A DNA stretch of 64,000 nucleotides from Legionella moravica DSM 19234 (GTDB taxonomy: Bacteria; Pseudomonadota; Gammaproteobacteria; Legionellales; Legionellaceae): positions 1 through 64,000 of the forward strand of contig NZ_KE384000.1 in the NCBI RefSeq assembly GCF_000423305.1, in the 5' to 3' direction. Shown one piece after another: positions 38,009-47,595 of this stretch. The notes below the pieces were generated by a model. It saw nothing but the letters and a program-made list of their open reading frames with translations. It made no database searches and had not been told where the DNA came from. Each line of letters opens with the position of its first letter. Within the stretch, counting starts at the first letter, position 1. Both the position numbers and the translations under genes were made by a program.

Positions 38009-38543
38009 CATTACTCCCTTGTGCACAGCCTGCCATTGAATGTTCCGCACAAAAAATTAACCTTTCAGGTACTGTGCTTAATGCACAGTCCCCCTAAGCT
38101 TTTATTTTACTTTTCTTGCATCAATAGCATTGTTTGGCTCAAGTATGCCTCAGCATGAGGCAGTTCCTGTGGTTAAATAAATCTCAACCGAATTCCCGCG
38201 GCGAAGACCAAGAGATCCAATTTTTTAAACTGCTAGTCCGCCACCATGGATCCCGCGGTCTTCGCCGCGGGAATTCGGTGAGTTAAGTAGCCTGGTTGCG
38301 CGCAACCAGGATTTTAAGAGCACTAGCTAAACTTCGTTTTAGAGTGCTTGAGAAAAAAGCACCCTGTTTGCAAGCAAACAGGCTACATTTGCTGTTTGCA
38401 TTAAATAATATCAGGCTTCGATTGTGAGGGAATAAAGCAATTGGCGATAATGGCCTACAAAGCGCGATGTTCGCTCAGAAACAAGGCGCATTGCATCAAA
38501 GTCATACCCGCCAACAAAACCTAAACTATTAATATTTAACAAA
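38009..38543. repeat. Dispersed palindrome cluster (second of three)
   Basis: No gene in about 535 bases. The middle (38185-38395) holds a long inverted pair GAATTCCCGCGGCGAAGAC and GTCTTCGCCGCGGGAATTC at about 38191-38209 and 38258-38276, followed by CCTGGTTGCGCGCAACCAGG (38290-38309) and CCTGTTTGCAAGCAAACAGG (38362-38381). The two 20-base sites are perfect or near-perfect palindromes of one design. The cluster is of the same type as those at 28.0 and 50.7 kb. Confidence 0.8.
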
Positions 38544-39149
38544 TTAACGGTTTACTACCGCTGGCTTATTCACACCATTTTGATCTGGATACGCAAGAAT
38601 AATGACCTTGGTTCCAATTCGCATGAATTCTTCATTCAACCATTTTGCAGCACTAGGAAGAACGCGCACACAACCATGGCTGGATGGATGATCAGGAACT
38701 TCGTAAGCAGCATGAATGGTGAATCCTTGATAGAAGTACATGCAATAAGGCATTTTTGCACCGCCTTTGGTGTCTACAGGATATTCTCCAGAACGACATT
38801 CAGCACCATGTTTATTATAAACACGGAACGTACCAGTAATTGTTCTGCACGATTGATTAGGGTTTTCTTCACACACATCAACCCCAGCAGAACCACTTCC
38901 TGTCATGACCCTGTTTCCTTCTTCATCGTATGCAGCCCATGCAGAGGCTTTAGGATCGAAGACAAACAAACGCTCTCCAGATGCTTTAATTTGCATTGGA
39001 AAATAATCACGTCCCCGCTTGTCTCTTAAATAGTGGGTTGTTCTATGCACATAGCCCGCATCATCGGTAATTAATGTAGATTCGTCGTATTCAACACAGG
39101 ACGTAAGACCAAGGCATAAGAACATGCCAAACCAAAACAGCTTTTTCAT
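38544..39149 (-). CDS. L,D-transpeptidase lipoprotein (EnhA-like)
   Basis: A 201-residue exported lipoprotein with a lipobox at LGLTSC (Cys18) and a YkuD catalytic domain. The active site is HPSSHGCVRV with Cys160 as nucleophile and His158 beside it. The preceding strand TGTFRVYNKHGAECRSGEY and the MPYCMYFYQGFTIHAAYE block match the family. Such enzymes make 3-3 peptidoglycan crosslinks or attach proteins to the wall. In Legionella, EnhA (enhanced entry) proteins carry this domain and have been linked to host-cell entry. Two internal cysteine pairs may form disulphides. It is transcribed towards the repeat cluster. Confidence 0.88.
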   Translation of the reverse strand: MKKLFWFGMFLCLGLTSCVEYDESTLITDDAGYVHRTTHYLRDKRGRDYFPMQIKASGERLFVFDPKASAWAAYDEEGNRVMTGSGSAGVDVCEENPNQSCRTITGTFRVYNKHGAECRSGEYPVDTKGGAKMPYCMYFYQGFTIHAAYEVPDHPSSHGCVRVLPSAAKWLNEEFMRIGTKVIILAYPDQNGVNKPAVVNR

Positions 39150-39235
39150 TTAATTTTACTCTCCATTATATAATCCCAAATCATTCAAAAATTAATTCAA
39201 ATAATCCTGAATGATGGATAAACTCAAAATACAGT

Positions 39236-39259
39236 ATACCCGCTCATCTGAGCGGGTAT
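39236..39259 (-). terminator. Terminator of ettA
   Basis: An 11-bp stem (ATACCCGCTCA with TGAGCGGGTAT) and two-base loop lie just after the ettA stop on the minus strand, with a moderately T-rich run beyond. Confidence 0.65.
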
Positions 39260-39263
39260 AAGA

Positions 39264-40937
39264 TCAATCTTTAAGTCGTCTGTATTTAATCCGCGATGGT
39301 CGAGTTGCCTCATCACCCAAACGTTTTTTCCTATCGGCTTCATAGTCACTGTAGTTTCCTTCAAAGAAGGTAATTTGTGAATCTCCTTCAAAAGCCATCA
39401 AGTGAGTACAAATTCTATCTAAAAACCATCTATCATGCGAAATAACAATAGCGCAACCCGGAAAATTAAGTATTGCTTCTTCCAAAGCTCTTAAAGTTTC
39501 CACATCCAAATCATTACTCGGTTCATCAAGCAATAATACATTACCACCACTTTTCAATAATTTGGCCAAATGCACCCGATTGCGTTCTCCACCGGACAAT
39601 TGGGACATTTTCTTCTGTTGATCCGTTCCCTTAAAGTTAAATCGCCCAACATAAGCACGGGAAGGCATTTGGAAACTACCCACTTGCATGATGTCATGAC
39701 CATCAGAAATTTCCTGCCAGACTGAGTTGTTCGCATTCAAGTCATCGCGCATCTGATCCACATAAGCCATTTGCACGGTTTCTCCGACGCGGATGGTGCC
39801 GTTATCAGGCTCTTCCTGACCCGTGATCATTTTCAAAAAGGTTGACTTACCTGCGCCATTCGGTCCAATAATGCCCAATACACCACCTTTTGGAAGAACA
39901 AAATCCAGATTATCAATAAGAATACGGTCTCCAAAGGCTTTACAAATTTTTTCACCTTCCAACACCAAATCGCCAAGACGCTCACCTGGTGGAATATAAA
40001 TTTCATTAGTTTCATTACGTTTTTGAAACTCTTTGGAATTCATTTCTTCAAATCGGGCAAGTCGAGCCTTATTCTTGGCATGTCGTCCTTTTGGAGAGGT
40101 TCGAACCCACTCCAACTCGGCTTTTATCGCTCGTTGGTGTGAATCTTCCTGTTTTTTCTCCATATTCAAACGTTCTTCTTTCTGTTCAAGCCAGGAAGTA
40201 TAATTACCTTTGTAGGGAATACCTTCACCCCTATCCAGCTCAAGTATCCATTCTGCCGCATTATCCAGAAAATATCGATCATGGGTAATCGCTACTACAG
40301 TACCTGGGAATCCTTCAAGATAATGTTCCAACCAGGCAACACTTTCTGCGTCTAAATGGTTAGTCGGTTCATCAAGCAATAACATATCAGGATTGGAAAG
40401 CAACAAACGGCATAAAGCCACCCGTCTTCTCTCCCCTCCAGAAAGCTTGCCAACCACCGCATCCCATTCAGGCAATCTCAACGCATCAGCAGCAATATCC
40501 AGTTTTCTATCCAGATCCCAGCCACCGCACGCTTCAATTTCATTTTGCAGCTCACCCTGCTCAGCGAGCAGAGTATTCATTTCATCGTCACTCATTGGCT
40601 CAGCAAAACGCATGCTGATCGCATCAAAACGCACCAATTTATCTTTGATTTCAGCAACACCTTCTTCCACTACTTCTCGAACAGTTTTTTCCAGATGAAG
40701 TTGCGGCTCTTGCTCCAGGTACCCAATTCGAATTCCAGGTTGAGGTCTTGCCTCACCTTCAAACTGCGTGTCAACGCCTGCCATGATTCGCAATAAAGTA
40801 GATTTACCCGAACCATTTAATCCCAATACCCCAATTTTAGCCCCAGGGTAAAAACTTAATGAAATATCTTTTAAAATAAATCGTTGATTTTCAACAATTT
40901 TGCTCACCCGATTCATGGTGAAAATATACTGTGCCAT
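39264..40937 (-). CDS. ettA: Energy-dependent translational throttle protein EttA
   Basis: A 557-residue ABC-F protein with two ATP-binding cassettes and no membrane segment. It binds the ribosomal E site and regulates entry into elongation according to ATP/ADP. Cassette 1: GLNGSGKST (Walker A) and KLSGGERRRVALCRLL with LLLDEPTNHLD. Cassette 2: GPNGAGKST and LSGGERNRVHLAKLL with LLLDEPSNDLD. The linker carries the charged P-site tRNA-interaction motif region (around residues 240-320). The N-terminus MAQYIFTMNRVSK and the length match EttA better than other ABC-F proteins. Confidence 0.95.
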   Translation of the reverse strand: MAQYIFTMNRVSKIVENQRFILKDISLSFYPGAKIGVLGLNGSGKSTLLRIMAGVDTQFEGEARPQPGIRIGYLEQEPQLHLEKTVREVVEEGVAEIKDKLVRFDAISMRFAEPMSDDEMNTLLAEQGELQNEIEACGGWDLDRKLDIAADALRLPEWDAVVGKLSGGERRRVALCRLLLSNPDMLLLDEPTNHLDAESVAWLEHYLEGFPGTVVAITHDRYFLDNAAEWILELDRGEGIPYKGNYTSWLEQKEERLNMEKKQEDSHQRAIKAELEWVRTSPKGRHAKNKARLARFEEMNSKEFQKRNETNEIYIPPGERLGDLVLEGEKICKAFGDRILIDNLDFVLPKGGVLGIIGPNGAGKSTFLKMITGQEEPDNGTIRVGETVQMAYVDQMRDDLNANNSVWQEISDGHDIMQVGSFQMPSRAYVGRFNFKGTDQQKKMSQLSGGERNRVHLAKLLKSGGNVLLLDEPSNDLDVETLRALEEAILNFPGCAIVISHDRWFLDRICTHLMAFEGDSQITFFEGNYSDYEADRKKRLGDEATRPSRIKYRRLKD

Positions 40938-40968
40938 AATACTCCAACCCTCTTTTAATCTGGCTCAA

Positions 40969-41991
40969 TTACCAATCAAGAATTACTTTTCCTGACTGAC
41001 CTGATGCCATAATTTGAAACGCATGTTCATACTGATCTACCGGAAAATGATGAGTCATTACCGGTTCAATAGTTAATCCACTTTGTAGCATGGCTATCAT
41101 TTTATACCAGGTTTCATACATTTCTCGACCATAGATTCCTTTAATTACTAAACCCTTAAAAATGACCTGATTCCAATCAACTGGAGTTGCCTGAGGAGGA
41201 ATCCCCAGAATAGCAACATGCCCTCCATGGTTCATTGTTCTCATCATATCATTCAAGGCGGCAGGATTACCTGACATTTCCAGACCAATATCAAAGCCTT
41301 CCACCATACCTAACTCGGCAATAACATCATCCAGTTTTTCATTGCTCACATTCACCGCGCGAGTGGCTCCCATTTTTCGAGCCAGATCCAGACGATAATC
41401 ATTCACATCAGTAATGACTATATGCCGGGCACCAATGTGTTTTACTATTGCTACAGCCATGATGCCGATTGGACCAGCGCCGGTAATTAATACATCCTCA
41501 CCCACCACATCAAATGCCAGGGCGCAATGCGCTGCATTACCCAGCGGATCCAGTATTGAAGCCTGATCACCTGTAATATTATCGGGAAGTGCAATAACGT
41601 TTGTAGCTGGAATAGCCAGATATTCGGCAAAACATCCTGGTCTGTTGACACCAACACCCAAGGTATTACGACATAAATGCCTCTTGCCAGCACGACAATT
41701 ACGGCAAAAGCCACAGGTTATATGACCTTCACCCGAAACCCTTTGACCAACTTTTAGGCCTTGAACTTCCTTACCCACTTCAACAATTTCACCATAAAAC
41801 TCATGGCCAACGGTCATAGGCACAGGAATTGTTGCCTGAGCCCAGTCATCCCATTTATAAATATGAATGTCTGTGCCACAAATTGCTGTTTTTTTAATTT
41901 TAATTAATACGTCATTTACACCGTATTCTGGAACTGGTACATCCTGCATCCAAATTCCGGGTTCTCTTTTAGCTTTGACTAGCGATTTCAT
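40969..41991 (-). CDS. tdh: L-threonine 3-dehydrogenase
   Basis: A 340-residue zinc-dependent medium-chain dehydrogenase that oxidises threonine to 2-amino-3-oxobutyrate with NAD. The catalytic zinc ligands Cys38, His63 and Glu64 are present ([16 protein letters not shown] and [11 protein letters not shown]). The structural zinc is held by Cys93, Cys96, Cys99 and Cys107. The Rossmann loop is [15 protein letters not shown]. It lies downstream of kbl on the same strand, the standard kbl-tdh order, and together they convert threonine to glycine and acetyl-CoA. Confidence 0.97.
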   Translation of the reverse strand: MKSLVKAKREPGIWMQDVPVPEYGVNDVLIKIKKTAICGTDIHIYKWDDWAQATIPVPMTVGHEFYGEIVEVGKEVQGLKVGQRVSGEGHITCGFCRNCRAGKRHLCRNTLGVGVNRPGCFAEYLAIPATNVIALPDNITGDQASILDPLGNAAHCALAFDVVGEDVLITGAGPIGIMAVAIVKHIGARHIVITDVNDYRLDLARKMGATRAVNVSNEKLDDVIAELGMVEGFDIGLEMSGNPAALNDMMRTMNHGGHVAILGIPPQATPVDWNQVIFKGLVIKGIYGREMYETWYKMIAMLQSGLTIEPVMTHHFPVDQYEHAFQIMASGQSGKVILDW

Positions 41992-42095
41992 TCAGTACCT
42001 CAGAATAATAATGAGTTAATTTAATCCTGCTTGAAAACAACAGGAGCGGTTTTATCCTTGATATTCAACGTCTCTTTTTGTCCTGGAGTATCCAA

Positions 42096-43292
42096 TTAAA
42101 TTACGGAAAATTCCTTTCCAACCGTTTCAAATGCATGCAATGCCTTGTCTAAATGATGCAATTCAAGAGCGGCTGACATCTGTGTTCGAATTCGAGCTAA
42201 ACCTTTTGGCACAACTGGATAAGAAAATCCAACAACATAAATACCCAATTCCAACAATCGATTGGCTATACGCCCTGCCAAACTGGCATCACCAAGCATC
42301 ACAGGAATAATGGGATGTTCGCCTGGAATCAATTTGAATCCCAATTCAGTCATTCCTTTCCGAAAATAGTGGCTGTTGCGTTTTAATTTTTCAGCCAAAG
42401 AATTACTTTGAGTTAATTTATCCAACACTACGGATGAAGTATGGGCTATAACAGGCGCTAAAGTATTGGAAAACAGATAAGGTCTGGAGCGTTGACGCAA
42501 CCATTCAACAATGACCTTATTTGCAGAAGTGTATCCGCCTGAAGCACCTCCCAAGGCTTTGCCAAGCGTACCTGTAACAATATCAATACGATCAGTCACA
42601 CCAAAATGCTCAGGAGTTCCTCTCCCTGTCGCACCCATAAATCCGACAGCATGGGAATCATCAACCATCACCATGGCATCGTATTTATCTGCCAAGTCAC
42701 AAATTGCAGGTAGATTGGCCAGTATACCGTCCATTGAAAAAACACCGTCTGTAGCAATCAAACGAAAACGTGCATTTTTAGCCGCGATTAATTGTTCTTC
42801 CAAAGCACTCATATCATTATTCGCATAGCGATATCGTGCAGCCTTACACAATCGGATCCCATCGATAATGCTGGCATGATTCAGTGCATCACTGATTATA
42901 GCGTCCTCTTCGCCCAGCAAGGTTTCAAAAAGGCCGGTATTGGCATCAAAACAGGATGAATATAAAATAGTATCTTCTTTACTCAAAAACTGGCTGATTT
43001 TCTCTTCCAGCACTTTATGAGGAGTTTGAGTTCCGCAGATAAAACGAACGGAGGCCATACCATAACCGTATTGTTCAAGAGCTTTTTGTCCTTCAGCAAT
43101 AAGCGCAGGATCATTCGCCAAACCTAAATAATTATTAGCGCAAAGATTGATTACTTCCTTTTCATTTACTTTTACGTCAGCTTGTTGCTGACTGGAAATA
43201 ATGCGTTCTGATTTAAATAAACCTTCATTTTTAAGACCATCCAGTTCTGTTTGCAGATGATTAATAAATCGCTCAAGCACTATTCTCTCCAA
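42096..43292 (-). CDS. kbl: Glycine C-acetyltransferase (2-amino-3-ketobutyrate CoA ligase)
   Basis: A 398-residue PLP enzyme of the alpha-oxoamine synthase family that splits 2-amino-3-ketobutyrate with CoA to glycine and acetyl-CoA. Motifs: [37 protein letters not shown] and the PLP lysine in [15 protein letters not shown] (Lys245). Length equals E. coli Kbl. After the TAA stop the same frame stays open for 24 further codons with protein-like composition before the next stop, which I treat as intergenic. There is a gap of 104 bases to tdh. Confidence 0.97.
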   Translation of the reverse strand: MERIVLERFINHLQTELDGLKNEGLFKSERIISSQQQADVKVNEKEVINLCANNYLGLANDPALIAEGQKALEQYGYGMASVRFICGTQTPHKVLEEKISQFLSKEDTILYSSCFDANTGLFETLLGEEDAIISDALNHASIIDGIRLCKAARYRYANNDMSALEEQLIAAKNARFRLIATDGVFSMDGILANLPAICDLADKYDAMVMVDDSHAVGFMGATGRGTPEHFGVTDRIDIVTGTLGKALGGASGGYTSANKVIVEWLRQRSRPYLFSNTLAPVIAHTSSVVLDKLTQSNSLAEKLKRNSHYFRKGMTELGFKLIPGEHPIIPVMLGDASLAGRIANRLLELGIYVVGFSYPVVPKGLARIRTQMSAALELHHLDKALHAFETVGKEFSVI

Positions 43293-43468
43293 TGGCTGTT
43301 GACAAAGTTATAAATAATAACAAATTTTAGACATAGTCACCATGAAATACCGATAAGAAAAATAAGAACTTTCATTTTAAGACATTAATACTTAGCACAT
43401 AAGATGAATTCTTGCTAAAATTGACCCAAAGTTTTAACCTATCAAAGATAATTAACACGGTAGAAGAA

Positions 43469-44122
43469 ATGAGCAATCAAAGCGCACGCATTAATATGGT
43501 CAAACAACAATTAAGAACTGGCGATGTTTTAAACGAATCCATACTTGATTTGTATGATCTCATTCCTCGTCATGAATTCGTACCAGAACTGTATACTCAT
43601 TTTGCATATTCAGACATGCAGATTCCCTTGGCGCATGGCCAAAAAATGTTAACACCTCTTGAAGAGGGATTAATTTTACAGGGTCTGAACCTTAAAGGTC
43701 ACGAAACAGTGCTGGAAGTTGGAACTGGAACTGGTTTTTTTACTGCAATGTTGAGCAAGTTATGTAAAAAAGTAATCAGTATCGATTGTTATCCTGAATT
43801 CACCCAGTATGCCAAACAAAAGTTGGAAGCCCATAAATGTACTAATGTCGAATTGCATACAGGTGATGCATGCCGTGGATGGCTGCAAAGCGCACCCTAT
43901 GACGTTATGGTGTTTACCGGTGCGATAGAACAAGTAACAGAAACCCACAGACTACAGATATTGCCGGGTGGAACGTTATTCACTATAGAAGGTAAATCGC
44001 CTATAATGCAGGCTCGTTTATATAATCTTGATCATAACGATATCTGGACAGAAGCTCTGCTTTTTGAAACCGATATTCCTCAGCTTGTAGATCAATTAAA
44101 ACCAAAAGAATTTGTATTCTAG
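43469..44122 (+). CDS. Protein-L-isoaspartate O-methyltransferase-like protein
   Basis: A 217-residue SAM-dependent methyltransferase of the PCMT family, which repairs isoaspartyl residues. I start at the ATG at 43469 (MSNQSARINM), which matches family N-termini; an upstream in-frame start at 43412 adds 19 residues with no obvious ribosome site. SAM-binding motif I is VLEVGTGTGFFTAML, followed by VISIDCYPEF. The family's catalytic region reads YSDMQIPLAHGQKMLTP, with the conserved histidine-glycine-lysine pattern varied. This divergent branch is often next to tolC; it is the first of three closely spaced genes ending in ttcA. Confidence 0.82.
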   Translation: MSNQSARINMVKQQLRTGDVLNESILDLYDLIPRHEFVPELYTHFAYSDMQIPLAHGQKMLTPLEEGLILQGLNLKGHETVLEVGTGTGFFTAMLSKLCKKVISIDCYPEFTQYAKQKLEAHKCTNVELHTGDACRGWLQSAPYDVMVFTGAIEQVTETHRLQILPGGTLFTIEGKSPIMQARLYNLDHNDIWTEALLFETDIPQLVDQLKPKEFVF

Positions 44123-44133
44123 GGAAAGCTCGA

Positions 44134-45501
44134 ATGAAGAGATCGTTGCTGTTCTGTATATTAACTCTAGGTCTGTCTGCACATACACATGCAACTGATC
44201 TAATGGATATTTATCAACAGGCTCTTGAGAACGATACCGTATTCAAAAATGCTTATGATACCTATATGTCCAGTACAGAAGCGATCCCGCAGGCTCGAGC
44301 TGCGCTTTTTCCTCAAGTGGGAATAAACGGTCAACTCGGTCGTAATCTTCAGCTTGTACAAGCGGGTGGACTTAGTACGAACCTTGCCTATGGTAATACA
44401 GTCTGGCAAGTTACCGCCTCCCAGGCAGTATTTAACTACCAGGCATGGGCCAAAGTGGCGCAAGCAAAAGCTTCTGTAAAAGCTGCGCAGGCAAATTTTA
44501 ATGATGCCGCACAAAATCTGATACTCAGAACCGCAAAAGCCTATTTTGATGTATTATTTGCCAAAGACACTCTGGATTTTGCTGAAGCCAAGAAACGGGC
44601 GAACAAAAGGCAGTTCGATCAAGCAACCCAACGCTTTCAGGTAGGTCTGGATGCCATAACTTCAGTTTATGAAGCCAAAGCAGCCTATGATCAATCCGTT
44701 GCAACCGTGATTTCAGCCCGTAACAATCAGATCAACCAAAGTGAAAATTTACGAAAACTCACAAACCACGTTTATGAGTCATTGGCCCCTCTTCGCGACA
44801 GTAAAATTCCATTAATAAAACCTGAACCCAACAATGTGGATCAATGGATTGATACAGGTCTGAGACAGAACTATAAACTATATGCTGCCAAATACAGTCT
44901 TGAGGTAGCAAAAGAGAATGTAAAATCATTAACTGCTGGTAACTGGCCTGTATTTTCCATCCAGACTAACGCAGCCCAGACTCATAATACTGTAGACAGC
45001 ACTTCGTTCTTTGCGCCAACAAAGCAAACACAGGCCAATGTCGCATTGGCAATGAATTTTCCGGTCTTCCAGGGCGGACTGGTACAATCTCAAACAAGAC
45101 AAGCACAATATGGTTTTCAATCGACCAGTGAACAGCTGGAGCAAACCTACAGAGACGTCGTTGTAAACAGTCGTATCGCGTTCAATACAATTACGGATGG
45201 AATCAGCAAAGTCAAAGCCGACAGACAAACCATTATTTCACAACAGAACTCCCTGGAAAGTACTGAAGCACAATTTGAAGTCGGTACCCGAACCATGGTG
45301 GATGTAGTGAATGCCCAACAAAAATTGTTTGAGGCTCAGGAACAATTGGCAAAAGATCAGTACGATTTGATTAATGCTATATTAACTTTAAAATATCTCG
45401 CCGGCACTTTAAATGTAAATGATATTGAGCTGGTCAACTCATGGTTAGCGACTACTCGGGTTAATGGAATAGCTTCAGTATCTAGCGCTACCACTAAATA
45501 A
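44134..45501 (+). CDS. tolC: Outer-membrane efflux protein TolC
   Basis: A 455-residue outer-membrane factor with a signal peptide (cleavage near SAHTHA). It forms the trimeric channel for type I secretion and RND or ABC efflux. The internal duplication typical of TolC is seen: YQQALENDTVFKNA and the helical runs around residues 125-190 resemble those around 330-420, with ALAMNFPVFQGGLVQSQTRQA and VGTRTMVDVVNAQQKLFEAQEQL as signatures. It starts 11 bases after the methyltransferase gene and is followed 17 bases later by ttcA, so they form one operon. It could serve the RND pump at 14-18.6 kb. Confidence 0.95.
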   Translation: MKRSLLFCILTLGLSAHTHATDLMDIYQQALENDTVFKNAYDTYMSSTEAIPQARAALFPQVGINGQLGRNLQLVQAGGLSTNLAYGNTVWQVTASQAVFNYQAWAKVAQAKASVKAAQANFNDAAQNLILRTAKAYFDVLFAKDTLDFAEAKKRANKRQFDQATQRFQVGLDAITSVYEAKAAYDQSVATVISARNNQINQSENLRKLTNHVYESLAPLRDSKIPLIKPEPNNVDQWIDTGLRQNYKLYAAKYSLEVAKENVKSLTAGNWPVFSIQTNAAQTHNTVDSTSFFAPTKQTQANVALAMNFPVFQGGLVQSQTRQAQYGFQSTSEQLEQTYRDVVVNSRIAFNTITDGISKVKADRQTIISQQNSLESTEAQFEVGTRTMVDVVNAQQKLFEAQEQLAKDQYDLINAILTLKYLAGTLNVNDIELVNSWLATTRVNGIASVSSATTK

Positions 45502-45518
45502 TTTGATTAGGTTGTTAT

Positions 45519-46364
45519 ATGTCGTCCAATCCCACATTAGTAGAAAAAAAATTATTGCACTATACCGGTAAAGCCATCGCTGATTTTAACATGATTCAGC
45601 GAGGAGACCGCGTAATGGTCTGTTTGTCCGGTGGTAAAGATTCATTTACCATGCTAACCATACTGGATCAATTACGACGCCGGTCAGGCAACAAATTTGA
45701 GCTGTTCGCTTTTACTCTCGATCAGGCACAACCGGGATGGAATGATTCCATACTTCGCCAATGGCTGGCTGACCGAAGTATTCCACATGAAATACTGACA
45801 CGTGATACCTACAGCATCGTCAAGGAAAAAGTTCCTGAAGGTAAAACTTATTGTTCACTTTGTTCACGATTACGTCGTGGCATTATTTACCGCTACGCAG
45901 AGGAACATGGGTTTAACAAGATTGCCCTGGGGCATCATCGGGATGATATGATTCGCACTTTAATGATGTCCATATTATATAATGGCGATATACGCTCCAT
46001 GCCCCCCAAATTATTGAGCGATAACAAAAAACATATAGTCATTCGCCCAATGTGCTACGTGCAGGAAAAGGACATTATTACCTTTGCTGGAGAACAGGCT
46101 TTCCCTATCATTCCGTGTAACCTTTGTGGTTCTCAGGAAAATCTGATGCGCAAAAAAGTAGCGCGTTTAATTGATCAACTGGCCGAAGAAAATCCTAAAG
46201 TGCCAAGCAATATTCTCCATGCACTGCAAAGTTTAAAACCAAGTCAATTGATGGATCAAAGTATGTGGAATTTTAAAAATCTTGAGCAGGAGCTAATCAC
46301 TTCTAATCACAGTTCAGAGATGGAGGTTTTTAAAACAGAAGAATTTGAGATTCAGGAAGACTGA
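45519..46364 (+). CDS. ttcA: tRNA 2-thiocytidine(32) synthetase TtcA
   Basis: A 281-residue ATP pyrophosphatase that thiolates C32 of some tRNAs using an iron-sulphur cluster. The PP-loop is SGGKDS at residues 37-42. Cluster ligands are in [11 protein letters not shown] (Cys112, Cys115) and IPCNLCGS (Cys200, Cys203). The core matches the family to about residue 250; the last ~25 residues are a variable acidic tail (EEFEIQED). The 3' end of the gene, including the stop codon, is the first part of a 301-bp unit repeated twice more downstream. Confidence 0.95.
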   Translation: MSSNPTLVEKKLLHYTGKAIADFNMIQRGDRVMVCLSGGKDSFTMLTILDQLRRRSGNKFELFAFTLDQAQPGWNDSILRQWLADRSIPHEILTRDTYSIVKEKVPEGKTYCSLCSRLRRGIIYRYAEEHGFNKIALGHHRDDMIRTLMMSILYNGDIRSMPPKLLSDNKKHIVIRPMCYVQEKDIITFAGEQAFPIIPCNLCGSQENLMRKKVARLIDQLAEENPKVPSNILHALQSLKPSQLMDQSMWNFKNLEQELITSNHSSEMEVFKTEEFEIQED

Positions 46365-47235
46365 ACATCATCATCCTAGCGACGCTGGCATATTAATTAG
46401 GCAACATCGGCTTTAAAATGAGAATAATGCCAGCGACACGTTTCATCACGTACAGCCTATTGATAACAGGATCAGGTACTTGTGTCTAAATTGCGAACTT
46501 CTGGTCTTAGCACAGATGTTCCATTCCCTCTCCCCAACCCTCGTCCCGCGAAAAAGCATCATCCTACTCGTCAAATTCCTAGCGCGGGAGAGGGAGCAGA
46601 TCGAAGTTATTTGAAAAATCTGTGCTCAAATTGAGATAGAGGAATTTGAAATTTTGGAAGACTGAGCATCATTACCCTAGCGACGCTGGCATATTAATTA
46701 GGCAACATCGGCTTTAAAATGAGAATAATGCCAGCGACACGTTTCATCACGTACAGCCTATTGATAACAGGATCAGGTACTTGTGTCTAAATTGCGAACT
46801 TCTGGTCTTAGCACAGATGTTCCATTCCCTCTCCCCAACCCTCGTCCCGCGAAAAAGCATCATCCTACTCGTCAAATTCCTAGCGCGGGAGAGGGAGCAG
46901 ATCGAAGTTATTTGAAAAATCTGTGCTCAAATTGAGATAGAGGAATTTGAAATATTGGAAGACTGAACATCATTACCCTAGCGACGCTGGCATATTAATT
47001 AGGCAACATCGGCTTTAAAATGAGAATAATGCCAGCGACACGTTTCATCACGTACAGCCTATTGATAACAGGATCAGGTACTTGTGTCTAAATTGCGAAC
47101 TTGTGGTCTTAGCACAGATTGTTCCATTCCCTCTCCCCAACCCTCGTCCCGCGAAAAAGCATCATCATACTCGTCAAATTCCTAGCGCGGGAGAGAGAGC
47201 AGATAGAAGTTATTTGAAAAATCTGTGCTCAGATT
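46335..47235. repeat. Three 301-bp tandem repeats starting inside the ttcA 3' end
   Basis: Units at about 46335-46635, 46636-46936 and 46937-47235 are nearly identical, with a period of exactly 301 at every aligned landmark I checked. Each contains, in order: the last codons of ttcA (EEFEI-ED and TGA), a stem-loop CGCTGGCAT with ATGCCAGCG (first copy 46383-46391 and 46427-46435), and one copy of the CCCTCTCCC...GGGAGAGGG palindromic unit also seen at 23 kb. Copies 2 and 3 carry the coding tail without the rest of the gene. No new gene is formed. Confidence 0.9.
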
Positions 47236-47595
47236 TAGTCTGGGAGAACTGTAATAGAGTGTGAGAAATGTTGCCTATCTGCCTAAGAAAAAAATACGTA
47301 ACATTCTTTACAAATATATTACATAATGTATAGTATATGATTTGCACAAGCTAACCATAATGAATCATCATAGCATGCGTTTAATGCCCTGTGATGACTG
47401 AAATGGACTAACTTATACAAAGTGTGTGTTGACTATTCTGATTTCGACTGTATATAAGGAATTGTCGAGCCAAGGCCCGACCTACCCCTGCTGTACATGA
47501 AGTTGTGTTCAATTTGATGAGTAGTCAAATTACCTCGAATAAAATGGACTGGTTTGCCCAATCTTAGGCTTATAATTAGATACAGGAACTTTTCG
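47236..47595. other. AT-rich upstream region of the SulP-carbonic anhydrase gene
   Basis: About 360 bases without a gene. It holds the candidate promoter described separately and a small GTCGAGCC/GGCCCGAC hairpin at about 47464-47481, inside the presumed leader of the transporter transcript. An AT-rich run at 47310-47345 precedes the promoter. Confidence 0.5.
47429..47456 (+). promoter_or_regulatory. Candidate sigma-70 promoter of the SulP fusion gene
   Basis: TTGACT and TATATA are separated by 16 bases, about 140 bases before the start codon, leaving a long leader. Both boxes are near consensus. Confidence 0.5.

Noticed and set aside
43412-43468. Upstream start of the methyltransferase gene
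   Set aside because: The 19 extra residues have no family match and no ribosome site; the ATG at 43469 fits family N-termini.
46335-47235. Tandem repeats considered as a CRISPR array
   Set aside because: The period is 301 bases with near-identical full units and no short repeat-spacer pattern; no cas genes nearby.
47082-47264. 60-codon open frame in the ttcA tandem repeats
   Set aside because: Entirely repeat sequence; the frame arises from the third copy and has no start signals.
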